A stretch of DNA of 64,000 nt from Hsuehochloa calcarea (taxonomy: Eukaryota > Streptophyta > Magnoliopsida > Poales > Poaceae), in contig CM070594.1 in NCBI GenBank assembly GCA_036346395.1, positions 31,591,385 through 31,655,384 of the forward strand, written 5' to 3'. The position numbers were made by a program, and so were the translations under genes. Below are positions 1 to 11,544 of this stretch, one piece after another. Under the pieces are notes generated by a model. That model was not told the DNA's origin. It ran no database searches and saw only the letters and a list, made by a program, of their open reading frames with translations. Position 1 is the stretch's first letter. Each line of letters begins with the position of its first letter.

Positions 1-430
1 GAAGGGACGTGTGAATCACGCCACCGCAGAGGAAGCCCATGCAAAGACCAGATGTTGTTCTTGGTACGTTCCTTGTCAACTCGCATCAAAGATCGCTTTA
101 TTTGATTCCGAGCTTCGCATTCTTTTGTTTCAAATAAGTTTGTGGAAAAGTATGGGTTATCTACCTTCCCTTAGTTAAGCCCATGTTAATCCATTCCCTG
201 CTCGTAAATGAGGGCTAGTTTATTACGTCCAGAATCTTACCTTTGAAATCTCGAGTAACTTTCTACCAACTTAATAGTCTGCGTTCGCAAGGATTGGACG
301 TAATTTTGGAATGGGTGGCTTGCCAAAAATCGAAGCGTGATAGAGTGTGCTAGTAGATCTATCAACCTCACCAATGAACAAGGGATTTCAGTAGAGTTCC
401 AACCCAAGACTTCTACGGAAAGAAGTCCTA
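1..430 (+). pseudogene. A1 gag end / aspartic protease remnant
   Basis: The sequence matches the region just after the gag zinc knuckle in A2 and runs into a retropepsin-like protease remnant. The frame around 85-150 reads a phenylalanine followed by Asp-Ser, but one base is missing in the following glycine codon. The downstream half of the active-site loop (Ala-Ser-His-Ser-Phe) therefore lies in another frame. In an intact element this protease matures the Gag-Pol polyprotein inside virus-like particles. The first gag part is beyond the window. No continuous reading frame covers the region. Confidence 0.65.
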
Positions 431-1800
431 TCTTGACCAGTTTAAAGGAAGTAAAGCCGAAGATATTCCGTGGTACAAGAATATCCGGATGTTTTTCCGA
501 GGACTTACAGTATGCCACCGACCAGGGACATAATGTTCTTAATTGACTTAGTCCTGTGGATCGCTCCAATTTCGGCGACCCTACTGAATCTTGCCGCAAA
601 CGATCTAGCAGAGTTGAAGAAGCGATCGAAGAACTACAGAGTAAAGGTTACATTCAACCAAGTTCATCACCTTGGGAGCTCCAAAGACTATTTGTCAAAA
701 AGAAAGACAATAGTATGAGAATGTGTGTGGACTATAGGTCACTCAACGAGGTAACAATCAAAAACAAGTACCCGTTACCTAGGATAGATGATCTGTTTGA
801 TCAACTTAAAGGAGCCAGTGTTTTCTCCAAGATTGATTTGAGATCAGGCTACCATCGCTTAAAAATCAGACCGTAAGATATTCAAGACGACCTTCACCAC
901 GGATATGGTATGCGAGTTCACGGTGATGTCATTTGACTAACAAATGCCCCTGCTTATTTCATGAATATGATGAACAAAGTGTTCATGAAATTCTTGGATA
1001 AGTTTGTGGTGGTATTCATAGATGATATTCTCATCTATTCAAGAGATATGGAAGAGCATGAAAAACATCTCATAATTATTTTGGGCAAACTTGAGAACAC
1101 CAACTTTATGCCAAACTCAAAGAAAAGTGAATTTTGGCTCAGTCAAGTGGCATTTCTTGGACACATTGTGTCGGCAGGAGGAGTTGCGAGACCCTCAAAG
1201 GTTGAAGTCAGTAATGGATTGGAAGCAACCCAAGTCATCCGAAGTATGAGAAGTTTTCTAGGATTAGTGGGTACTACCGCAGATTCATTGAAAGTTTCTC
1301 CAAGATCGCCAAACCCATGACTCAACTTCAAGAAGGAAAAGAAATTTGAATGGACAAATGCTTGTGAACAAAGTTTTCAAGAGTCAAGAAAAGACTAGTC
1401 TCGCACTAGTGCTAGTTTTACCGGATATACGTAAGGATTTTGAAGTTTTCCGTGACGCGCCGCCACTTGGGCTAGGATGTGTACCGATGCAGAAGGAAAA
1501 GTTGTGGCTTATGCATCTCGCCGATTAAGACCACATGAAGGAAATTATCCAACTCATGATTTAGAGTTAGCGGCAATTGTGCATGCTTTGAAAATCAAGC
1601 GGCATTACCTCATTGGTAAATCACTGTGAGATTTTCACAGATCATAAGAGTTTGAAATATATCTTCACCCAATGATCTTAATCTCGTGCAAAGAAGATGG
1701 TTAGAGTCGATAAAAGATTATGACCTTGGAATTCATTATCACCTGTAAAGCTAACGTGGTAGCGGATGCTCGAGTAGGAAAGCATCTCGCAACACGGTGT
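430..1800 (+). pseudogene. A1 reverse transcriptase and RNase H remnant
   Basis: RT fingers and palm are visible in two frames: 556-876 carries SSSPWELQRLFVKKKD, MRMCVDYRSLN and YPLPRIDDLFDQL, and 961-1320 carries the catalytic VVFIDDILIYS and FLGHIVSAGG. A stop at about 875 and shifts at about 880-960 separate them. RNase H follows at about 1480-1760 (HDLELAAIVHAL and the TDHKSLKYIF region) with several small losses. The enzyme copies element RNA to DNA from a tRNA primer. The catalytic Asp-Asp pair survives but the frame does not, so no product is expected. Confidence 0.85.
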
Positions 1801-3364
1801 TAGTTCAAGAAAATCAACGAATTGTATGAAGAACTAAAGCATCCGAACTGAAATTATCACCAAGGTCAGATCAACACAAAGGAAGTCCAACCAACCATAC
1901 AAAGTCGATCGTAGAAAAACAGCTAGAAGACGAAGACATCAAAGAAATCATGAAAAACATGAGAAGAGGCAAAGCCCGTGATTTTCTCGAAGGCGAAGCG
2001 AGGCACAGCTTGGTTTGGCAACCGCATCGTGTCCCTAAACATCATGAAACCGCATAACCGATTCGAAAGAAGCTCATGAATCACCTTACTCTATCCATCC
2101 CGGAGTACCAAGATGTACCAGATCCGAAGGAAAAGTATTGGTGGGTTAGTATGAGCGAGAGATCGGCGAGTTTGTTGCGTTGTGATGTGTGTCGTGTTAA
2201 GGCGAACATCGAGACTGCGGATTGTTACAACCATTACCAATTCCCGAGTGGAAATGGAAGGAGATTGGTATGGATTTTATCACCGGACTACCTAGGACCC
2301 AATCAGTTGTGATTCCATTTGGGTAATAATTGACCGATTAACAAAAGTGGCTCATTTTATTCCATCAAGACCACTTACGAAGCAATAAGTTAGCGTAATT
2401 GTACATGGCCAGGATCGTCTCTACATGGTATACCCAAGAAAATTGTGTCCGCAGAGGTTCGCAGCTCACTTCAAAATTTTGGCGAGTCTACATGAAGCTT
2501 TGGGAACCGGACTCAACTTCAAAGACAAAGATATCATCCCCAAACAGATGGCCGACCGAACGTGTAAATCAGTCCTAGAAGACATGCTTCGAGCTTGTGC
2601 TATAGATTATGGAAGAAGTCGATAAGAATTTGCCCTATGCAGAATTTTCCTACAACAACGACTTTCAAGCCACTGCAGATGTCGCCATTGAAGCATTGTA
2701 TGGTAGAAAGTGTAGAACCCTCTCCTTTGGGATCAAGTAGGAGAACACCAATTCTTGGACGGAATTGATAAAAGAAGTGAAAGTAAGGTAAAAGCAATAA
2801 GAGAACGCGTTTGAAAGTAGCTCAAACCCGACAAAAGAGTTATGCCGATAATCGTCGGAGAGAACTATCCTTCGAGATGGGAGATTTTGTCTATCTCGTG
2901 GTAACTCCACCCGAGGAGTGAAGAGATTTCAGACTAAAGGAAAACTCGCACCTAGATTTGTCGGACCCTATAAGATTTTGGCAAAAAGAGGTGAAGTTGC
3001 TTATCAGTTGGAACTACCAACATCTCTGTCAACTGTTCACAATGTCTTCCATGTATCCCAGTTAAAGAAATGTCTCAGAGTACCAACAGAAGAAACACCG
3101 CCGAGAGCATCGATCTTCGTGAAGACCTCACCTATGTGGAACAACCAATCAAGATTCTCGATGTGGCAGAACGCGTCACCAGAAGCAAAGTCATCCGTTC
3201 TTGTAAGGTTCAGTGGAGCAATCATTCAGAAGAAGAAGCTACCTGGGAGCAAGAAGAAGTTTTGAGAGCCGAGTATCCCTACCTTTTGTCGACTAAGTCC
3301 GAATCTGGGTCGAGATTCCCTTTAAGGGGTAGGTTTGTAATGACCCAAAATTTCAATTTCATTT
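1800..3364 (+). pseudogene. A1 integrase with GPY/F module and chromodomain, degraded
   Basis: The zinc-binding N-terminus is recognisable at about 2080-2220 (YWWVSM and a Cys-x2-Cys). The core is present at about 2265-2800 but broken in several places. From 2918 a readable stretch contains the GPY/F module (APRFVGPYKILAKRG, VHNVFHVSQLKKCL), and 3070-3364 continues in another frame with the chromodomain-like tail (VIRSCKVQWSNHSEEEATWEQ). That frame runs about ten codons into the 3' LTR only because two bases are missing near 3306 relative to A2, where the frame stops at the polypurine tract. Chromodomains are thought to guide chromovirus integration to particular chromatin. Confidence 0.85.
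3319..3335 (+). other. A1 polypurine tract
   Basis: A purine-rich run (aaggggtagg) lies directly before the TGTAATGACCC start of the 3' LTR, the expected place for the plus-strand DNA primer. A2 has the same sequence at 59167-59183 on the minus strand. Confidence 0.8.
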
Positions 3365-6300
3365 AAAAATAAGAATTTATTAATTTTTGTGGATTTTCCG
3401 AATTTTAAAAGCTTTTCAATAAAGTATATTAAGGCTAAAAGAATTTATGTGCAAAATCTATTACCAACTAAAAGTTGGAATTATTTTATTTAAGTCCAGA
3501 ATGCCTCATAGAATTTATGTGAATTTTCTCAAAATTTTTGGACTTCATTTACTATTTTCTAAAGCTTATTTGAATTTCTGGAATTAAATCAATTGAAAAA
3601 GGTTTAAAATCTTTTACAAGATCTTGGGCGCAGCCCAAAGATCGCTTTCCGCGACCGCCCGCCCTCCTCGCACCCGCCATGGCCACGCGTCGCTCATCGC
3701 CGCCTCATCCTTCGTGATCCGGTGTCGCCGCCCAATCATCACCTCGGCCTCTCGATCTCCATCCAACGGTTGATCTCCGCCGCCCGCGCCCTCTCTCCTC
3801 GCTCTGTTTCACCGCTGTGGGACCGCCCGAGCCACGCCACCGCCTTCAACCTCCCGTTCTTCCTCGCGCGAACACCGCACGGCTCGCCATTACCGCTCGC
3901 CTCGGAGCTCGTCACTCCCGCGATTCCCTTCCTCTCTTCACTCGCCATCACGCGCATTAACTCCCCCTCACTCCGCCGCGTTCATTCCCGCCATTACCCC
4001 CCCTCTTAACCCCCGGTAACGCCCCCGCGCCCGTTGCCACCGCCATTACCGCGACACGATCTCCATCTCCGGCCTCCCCGCCTATAAAAGGTGCCCCGGT
4101 TGCGCCTCTCTCCGCATCTCATTCCCCGCCTCCCGTAACCTCGCTCACTCTCAATCAACGGTAATTGAGTTTTTCTCTCGCGTCAAGCTTCGTCTTCCCG
4201 ATTCCGGCGCAAGCAAGCTTTCCCGGCCACCCGTCGCACCATCGGCCGATTGCCTCGCGCGATCCGGTGCACCCTCCTTGTCTCTCAAGATCGCGGAGCT
4301 CTACTTCCGCCAGACCGAACCTTCGCCGCCACTCGCCGACGCCAACGACCTTCGGCCACTCTCCGCCACCGTGTAGCGCCCTAGAACCAGCGTCCTCCCT
4401 CTATCTATTGCGCACCTCACCGGAGCTCGCCGCCGCTGCTCACGGAACCTTGGTTCCCGGCGCCGCCCCTCCCGTCCGATGTGGCCGCCAAGTCGGCGCC
4501 ACACTGGCGCCACATGGGCACTTTGGTCGACGAGTGACCACATAGGCGCCAGCGTGGGCGGCCGCGCCCGGCGCGCCTCGCCACTCTGCATTGCGTCGCC
4601 GAGTCCACCGTGGATTGGTGACGTAGTGGACTCGATCCATCTTGTTTGGGCCCACATGTCGGTCTCGTGAACGATCACGACGTATGCTTGCATAATAAAT
4701 GGAATTTCCTTTAGAAAATTAATTGGAAATTGAAATTCGATTTTGAATTAAATTTAGATTTAAACTTCAGAGCTCGTATTTCTTCATACAAACTCCGATT
4801 TAGGTGATTCAAATTTCTAAATTTGTATAAAATCAAGATCTAGCTAACAAAACCAAAATTATTTAATTTGGAGTTAATTTGAATTTTCATTTGAATTTAT
4901 TTGTGTTCATTTGAATTCTGCTTGAATTTGGAATATTTTCACAGATAGATTTTGACGACTCTAGAGCTTGACCCTATTGAAGAAGTAGAATACCAGAATT
5001 TGAGCAAGGAAAGTTACACTATTGACCATTTTGCCCCAATATTTAAAATTATTTAATTTCTGTTTTAAATTATTATTGCATGCATAATTGTATTTAATTA
5101 TTTTAAATTCTGCTTTAAATATTTAATTATTCCAATTCCTTTGTATAGCCAAATTTGATTGTTGTATTATCAATTCCTTGTAACCTTAGTCAAATGAATT
5201 TAAAAATAAATATATGCATAGCAAATGCTTAGACCATGAAATATTTGACTTTGGGAGAATTTAGCCAAAATTTCATAAATTGATAAAAGACTATGACATT
5301 GCCTTGTCATGGTGGACTTTTGCAAATGTCTTTGAAAATTTAAAATAAAAGAAAATGGTTTGTACTTGGGCAAACATGGACCGTTGGTGGGTGCAGTTTA
5401 TGCACGGCCTGTCTGTTAGGATCGAGACCTGTGGTTTTTATTGAAAGTTGCCCAAGTAGATTAAGGACCGCCTTTGAGCCGCATCTTGCAAAAGCTCCAC
5501 AGTACTACCACATGTTCGTATGGGCGTAACTGTGCTTAATAATTTGTATTACCTCGATTGTTTATGCCATTTTTGTTGTGTGGGTGTCGGTTAGACTTTA
5601 TTCCCACTTGGCGCAAGAGGGGTTTCCAGCAGTGGTTAGCCTAATGGAAGTGAAACCTTAGCGGGCATATTGGTATTGAGGTAGTACATTGAAATACCTT
5701 GTGATAATTGCCTAGTCACACACCTAAGGAAGTGTGTATTGGCCACATAACTGCAAATTATCTCGTGTGGGTAAAGTTGTACAACCTCTGCAGAGTGTAA
5801 ATCTATTCAATAGCCGTGTCCACTGGCCATGGACATGCCGAGCAAAGCCACTCTAAGTTAGATTTGTTTTTGGTTTTAAAATAACTTTGGACATGATTTG
5901 AGGATGGTTAATCCTTGTGGTAAATTTAAGGGTAGCCTGTGATAGGAGGGTATCCATCACCGTGTTTCATATGGAGGTTATCCACTATAAAATGATCAAT
6001 TTTAAATCTGATTTTAGTTATGCAAGGAAAATGTGCCTTGAAACTTAGTATAACTATTTAAACCAAAAAGGCTGATTTATGCAAATAAACCCTACAACCT
6101 TCCTTTGAATAACTTATGCATGCATTCTAAATTTCAGATTGGGTGTAATTTGCGAGCACGCTTGTAGTGCTCACTCTTCTTGAATATTATTATTCAGAGA
6201 AGATCATATCCGTAAGGTGAGGAGCAGGACGATTAGGTCGCGATCTCGCACGATTACTGTGGCGATCGTGTGGCTTACCATTATTATTTGCTTCCGCTTA

Positions 6301-6460
6301 ATGTTTTATTTGGCCTCCGGCCCCAGTTGTAATAAACTCTATGCTTATTAATACACGCTGGATATGTTTGTGATAACATTTTTGTGACTGTGTACACTGG
6401 AAATCCTGGACTAGTGTATGAACACAGAGAATTCGGGATCCTTCGTTCCCGGGTTCGACA
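3336..6460 (+). repeat. A1 3' LTR (3125 bp)
   Basis: Bounded by TG...CA and matched by the minus-strand A2 LTR at 56075-59166. A GC-rich promoter-like part (about 3640-4680) includes a TATA box (tataaaag, 4083-4090), then AT-rich sequence, then a structured segment. At 5364-5373 and 5448-5457 there is a 10-bp inverted repeat (acttgggcaa / ttgcccaagt). A short block around 5766-5830, including ctattcaatag at 5803-5813, is shared with A2 and with the otherwise different D LTR. Open frames within it are not gene-like. Confidence 0.9.
4083..4090 (+). promoter_or_regulatory. TATA box of A1 LTR
   Basis: TATAAAAG lies about 750 bp into the LTR, downstream of GC-rich sequence and followed by a pyrimidine-rich stretch. 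The A2 LTR has the equivalent TATA at 58473-58480 on the minus strand. It is the likely promoter for element transcription. Confidence 0.6.
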
Positions 6461-7300
6461 TCTAATCTCTAATTAAATCAAGAAAAGCAGAGAGGAAATA
6501 AAATGACAGATCAAGTCTACTCAGATACGCACAAAGAAATTTGCAAACGCTAGTTAATTTCTATTGCTAATTGTTTGCATGCGAACGTCACATACACACA
6601 TATATCGCAACATTGCCAATCTAGTTAACTACGTAAACTAACCAAGGTTCGCATGAAAACAATCTAACCTCCACGCGACGCGTCAAAGAACAAGAAGAAG
6701 AAATTTCTGGCCGGCCGCGTCAAAGATCGCAGCAGCAGGATTTCGCCGCCACGCGGCAGAAAAACAGCGACGTTCGCTTGGCGGTGGCCGCTTCGGCGCA
6801 AAGAAGAACTGGGCGGCAAGAATAGCGAAGCTTCGGCGAAAGCAAAGCCATTCGGCAAGATAAAGAGAGAGCGACCACGCGGCAGCGGCGACGCCGGCGC
6901 CGACGCGCAGCGACGGCGGCGCCCACGCTGGCGGTAACGCAGAACGCACCACCAGCGGTCTCGGCAGAAGATCCCACGCGGCGATCCAACGACAAGAATG
7001 CAAAGAACGCGCTCGGCGTAAGAAGCAAGCACGCACGCAAGAAAGCGAAGAGGCGTACCGCAGAGGAAAATCTACAGGGGGCGGTGGCAAAAAAAAGGAA
7101 AAGAAAAGTCGCTAGGGTTTTTTTCTAGAATTCCCACGAGTTATTTATATAGCTCTTAAAAATTCAAATTTGCTTTTATGTATACTATTTGATTTAATTA
7201 CACACAAGCCCTTAAAGACGTTTTTATTATTTATTTATTTATTTTTTTCCGAGTATCACATTCTACCCCCTTAATGTAATTCGACCCGAACTCTACTCGC
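6461..7300 (-). mobile_element. B3: fragment of B-family gypsy 3' LTR plus polypurine tract
   Basis: On the minus strand this matches the U3-side part of the B2 LTRs (compare 32160-32796 and 39480-40138): the Lys/Arg-rich GC segment, the tattatatag-like TATA region near 7145, and the terminal tatcaca at 7260. From 7261 the polypurine tract and 3' untranslated sequence follow (reverse of ggggg-tagaa), as in B2. The left side is cut by A1 at 6460 and the right side stops abruptly at about 7300 against an E-type LTR. Open frames at 6664-7090 are within this LTR and are not genes. Confidence 0.75.
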
Positions 7301-7438
7301 CACACTTGGGCCCCTCTCTGGCCGCGCCGAGCCCAAGTTATCGATAAAAGCGAAATTCCCTTTCTTTCGGTATTTTCTTCTTTATTGTCTTTTCTTCTCC
7401 TACAATTCCTAATTACCCGATTAAATTCGGGTATTACA
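7301..7438 (-). repeat. E1 3' LTR stub
   Basis: About 138 bp ending gtattaca at 7438, then a polypurine tract. It aligns with the end of the complete E LTR at about 47165-47317 (ggccgcg, gcccaag, a pyrimidine-rich run and the terminal attaca), with clear divergence. The rest of this LTR is missing and the left junction is with B3. Confidence 0.65.
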
Positions 7439-7910
7439 TTCTACCCCTTAAATGTAATTCGACCGAATTCTAACCATGGGTAACGACCGCACCAAAATTT
7501 ACTAACACTTTACCATAATATCACGTGATCCAAGTGAATAACTCTAGATAAAGTCGGGCGCATCGCGGACTCCAATTTGTGTCGCCTCTCTCTCGATCGA
7601 TGTGTCCACAACACCTTGACGTACACCAACGTCCCGTGCCTCAGCACCCGCTCTGACCTCTCCAGAATGTGCACCAGATGTGACTCAACTGTGAGGTCTT
7701 GCTCACAAGTCCGCGGCTCCAATGAAATTTTATGCTCCGGGTCTCTCAAAACTTTCTCAGCACCAAGGTATGAAACACATTGTAGCACCACACATGGACT
7801 CAGAAAGGTTCAGGCGTTGGGCTAGCTTCCCAATTCTCGCTTTAATCAGGAACGGTCCCACGTACCTCGGGCTAAGCTTCCCTTTGGTTCCAAATCATGG
7901 AATTTGCACG
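7439..7910 (-). pseudogene. E1 polyprotein C-terminus: GPY/F and chromodomain-like remnant
   Basis: Minus-strand reading at 7510-7791 gives LRDPEHKISLEP, ILERSERVLRHGTLVYVKV and LWTH, the same tail as in B1, B2 and E2. At about 7810-7890 the GPY/F module is recognisable (KGKLSPRYVGPF-like). The polypurine tract is at about 7439-7452, next to the LTR stub. Similarity to gypsy pol ends at about 7900, where E2 would continue into the integrase core, so only the last ~130 codons of pol are visible in E1. It is not functional. Confidence 0.75.
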
Positions 7911-10900
7911 TAAACACATGGAACCCTTGTTCCATCTCTCAGTCGATCTGTTCATCCTAACACGACAAACCTTCATTAAGTAGGGACGCAAGACACCACT
8001 TATTTAAACATCTTTAAATAATCAGAACTCAACTGAAAACAAGGATTCACAATGCAACCCAACCTTAACTATCCTTCCTCTAAAGCACCCAGATCCAAAA
8101 TCGAAGATTCATCAAGGAAACCTTTTCAGATTCCAACTAGGCCGTTTGCAAATAAACACCACATGGGCCAACAGAGAATTCATTCAAATGGCCTGATCAA
8201 ACACTCCATTTACTCCCCTAAACCGGAAAGAACCACCTTGCTGATCATAAAGTCAACTCAAATTGCACATGATCCCCATCATAAAAACTCAACTGAAACA
8301 AGCACCTCTCTGCTCGAGAAAACATTCTTTCCTCATAGGTTCTTTTAAGAAACAAATCCTTTCCCAAATCACAAAGCTTCCAAATCATCACACTAATTCA
8401 TTCTCTTAACCGACAATCCCACAACGACCCTAAACCGAAAGAACAACCAAACTCATTTAGAGGGACTATACTAACCCATAGAAGGTTTCTCTAGCCTCCA
8501 CCTATCTGAATGGAATTATTATGACAAGTGGTTTCCACACCTCAATAAAGATTGTTCACCATGGCCACAACACCTCATTCTCGCTACGGATAATCAATTG
8601 GAACTTCTCAACAAGACAAACTCATTTATTACATCAAAAGGGTTCTATCAAGGATCTTCACCCTATTGGAATCCACTTTTTTCTCATTGTACACATAGTC
8701 ATCGAGCAACTAAGGGTCTAGTATAGATCACCAAACCAAAATTCCATCCCCAAGGCTCCTACAATTATGATTCGTTATAATGAATCTGAAATCACAAATC
8801 TATCGATTGAAAATTCACACAATCCAACATACTCAATCATTAGCACCGACACTGTAAACATATTATCGGCCCAATCAACTCTAGAAATATTCTAACTTCC
8901 AGAGTATTACTCACTGAAACTATGTCATACTTGACAATGACTCCACAATTCCTGTTGTTTCTTTAACTGTCGTATTGATTAGATTACTCTGCTAATTCCC
9001 TCTCATTAAACCACACCATCATAAACCACCTACACAACCTCACAAAGTTCATTATCCATTTGTGATACTCTAATAAATCGATCAATATTCCTATACTTTC
9101 GATAATCCCAACATTCCAGCATGAACGAGGGTTCCTGGATTATAATTCGCTATGAGTTCCACTAGTTGCAACACTATCAATTGTATTCCAACGACAAACA
9201 TTCCATGGATTCTCTCTAAAAGTTATAGGTCAAAACTAATCCACCCCTACCGTTCTTTACCTAAATTGGTTCATAAAACTTCACCACTACCATATACTTG
9301 TCCACCACTAACCTGTCTCATATGGCACTTTATAAGACTTGGCAAGACGAGTTAGTTAAACCCTTGCTCTAAAGGAAAGAGACAAACATACACAAATTTG
9401 AACACACAAGAAAACGTTGCTCCTTGGAGGGAGCACGAGACCAAGAGAAATACCAAATAGTAATGATCTCAAAAACAAAATATGTGTCCACAGTTGAGTG
9501 CAAAAGTTCCACTAGATTCTCGAAGCTCCAAAAATCAAAATAAAACATTGCTATGAAAATCCAAGAAACTCTTAAGCTGTAATGATAGAAAAGTTACAGA
9601 TTACAATTCTTAACTCCAACCCCAATTACGTAAGGTACTTGTTTCCTGTTAGCAAATAAAGCAATTTTCTTTGGTTCCATCATTACTTGCCAACCCAAAC
9701 AAGAGGTGCATTTAAAATTAAATCACATTAATCACTTAAGAACCAAGTAGAACCTCCTAATATGTCATATTGCTCAAATTAATTTCATCTACTACATAGA
9801 TCATGAACTCCCAAAAGACCATGAATTTCAAACTGCAAACATTTCATTTAGTCGATAATACGAAAGGCCATTAACTTACTTTCTCTCTAGAATAATCATT
9901 ACCGCTCCAACGAGTCAGAATATCTTGCAGACCATCTTACTAACATCAATAATAATACCCTTTTTACAAGAATCAATATCATCATCTCCTTCATTACAAA
10001 GCCCCAAGGGCTCACCAACAGTTCCATATTACTTGTATCATCTCATGCTCAATTGAGTGTGTACCAAATTCTTACACCCTCACTACAACAACCTCTTTAA
10101 TGTAGAAGGAACCTACTACACACTTTAAAAGGTTACACCAAATCTCTATCATCAAAAGCATAATATTATCAAATAATATCTCCATCACGCAAACATAGAT
10201 CACCTATTAAATCCTATCATAAACTCTTTCGAAAGAAACACAACAGATTATTCCATAATACTTCTATTATCTCAATAAGATTCCAGCGGTCAACTTGTTC
10301 TAGAGATTATCTGATACACAAACCACACTATCAAAGCAAACTTTACAAGGATATGCAGCCACAATTCCTCCTCATAAAACGCACGTGAGTAAATCACTTT
10401 TAAAAGGTCAACCCTTCACCTATTAGGAATGCTCACACCAATTTAGTACACACTAGTTCCAATCTGGAGGTTATCATAGACCATTGGAGATTACCCAACC
10501 ATGGATGAATTCATGGTCCTTTCTCTATTTGTATTCCCACGAACATACATAAGATCAACAAACAGCCAATCAAAGAAAATTCCATATCATTATCTACTGA
10601 GACAACAGTCGAGCAAATCCTTATATTTCTCATTCTACACAATTAGTTTATCCCATCGAAACCAAATAATCCAATAAGTTTAGCAAACTACGCAATTCTA
10701 ATGATCAACCATCTCACCAATGTTCCACTCTTTTAATAACTCTATTGATCCCAACCAAGTATAGTCGTACTCATAATCACAGCTCATCAGGAACTACTAG
10801 AGGACAACATCGACTTACTCGATTTCACTTCTAAGGATACCCGTTAGGATGTATTATGGACCACACTGCAGACCCAACTTGATATCCCATATCATATCCA

Positions 10901-11539
10901 TTAATTTCTTTGATTATAACCTCTCGCTTAACCATGAGAAAACATCGCTAAAGGATTTAAAATTTTCTTTCATAAAAGAGAACCATTCAACTTCAACGCT
11001 CAGAATACCCAAAAGAGTTACATTGAGTCAAAACTTCCACATACTAAAAGACTTGCAAAAGCAAACTTTCATTATCCAAATCATCAAATGAAATAAATGG
11101 GTCACGTTTACCATTAAGAAAGACAAAACTCCAATACAAAGGTCAACCTTGATAATTAACCAAGTTTACCATTCGTAAGGGTAATCCAACAATTGGTGAA
11201 ACAATAGTGGCTTTAAGAGACAAATTAAACCAATAGAAACACATCAACCGCAATAAACTAATTACCCAATGGAAATTCATCAGCCACAATTGGACTAGAG
11301 TTGATCAAATTTCAAATTCAACGAAGAGAGCAACTTTTCTGCAGATAATCACTTTCAACGCTTGTACTAAGATATCCGAGGTAACCACTTCACTTTTCTC
11401 CTACTACGAACGGTGGTGTAACCTGGTAAAGCCCGGGGTCACAACCACGACCTCAACCATTCAACATCAGCCATCCTTACACATAACTCAGGATAATCAA
11501 TTAATTAGCAATCATGCTAAATTCATACCAGTAATCATC
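7910..11539. other. G-poor, domain-free stretch inside E1
   Basis: About 3.6 kb with no recognisable gag, protease, RT or integrase motif on either strand and only short frames (longest about 98 codons at 8052-8348). The plus strand is rich in A and C and poor in G: line 10081-10140 has 6 G and 16 C, and line 8401-8460 has 5 G and 20 C. It sits where E2 carries gag-pol, between the E1 chromodomain remnant and an E-type leader. It may be the non-coding body of a non-autonomous (LARD-like) derivative, very old decayed coding sequence, or foreign insert. I cannot decide. Confidence 0.5.
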
Positions 11540-11544
11540 AATAC
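11540..11544. repeat. Target-site duplication of C1, left copy (AATAC)
   Basis: AATAC directly precedes the C1 LTR start TGTTGG at 11545. The same five bases follow the other C1 end at 45768-45772. This ties the two ends 34 kb apart to a single insertion. Confidence 0.9.

Larger units (their letters stand above)
1..6460 (+). mobile_element. A1: Ty3/gypsy chromovirus, 5'-truncated by the window edge
   Basis: This is the 3' half of a plus-strand gypsy element: protease, reverse transcriptase, RNase H, integrase and chromodomain remnants, then a polypurine tract and a complete 3' LTR (3336-6460) that starts TGTAAT and ends TTCGACA. Domain order with integrase after RNase H marks Ty3/gypsy. The chromodomain-like tail and >3-kb LTR suggest the Tekay/Del lineage (RIRE3/8-like in rice), which is inference. 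A second copy, A2, lies in opposite orientation at the other end of the window. A1 interrupts a B-type LTR at 6461, so its right-hand target duplication should be the bases from 6461 (tctaa); the left one is outside the window. Confidence 0.9.

Noticed and set aside
556..1320. Endogenous pararetrovirus RT
   Set aside because: Integrase, chromodomain, polypurine tract and LTR follow in gypsy order; pararetroviruses lack integrase and LTRs.
3722..4693. Possible host exons near a TATA box
   Set aside because: Repeated in A2 at the matching LTR position, so it is LTR promoter and leader sequence.
6664..7090. Three overlapping frames of 106-135 codons, Arg/Ser/Ala-rich
   Set aside because: They sit in the GC-rich part of the B3 LTR fragment; all three frames of one strand are open, typical of composition rather than coding.
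8052..8348. 98-codon frame as a small host gene
   Set aside because: Low-complexity Lys/Ser/Thr/Pro content from A/C-rich sequence, no intron signals or related frame, and within a retroelement.
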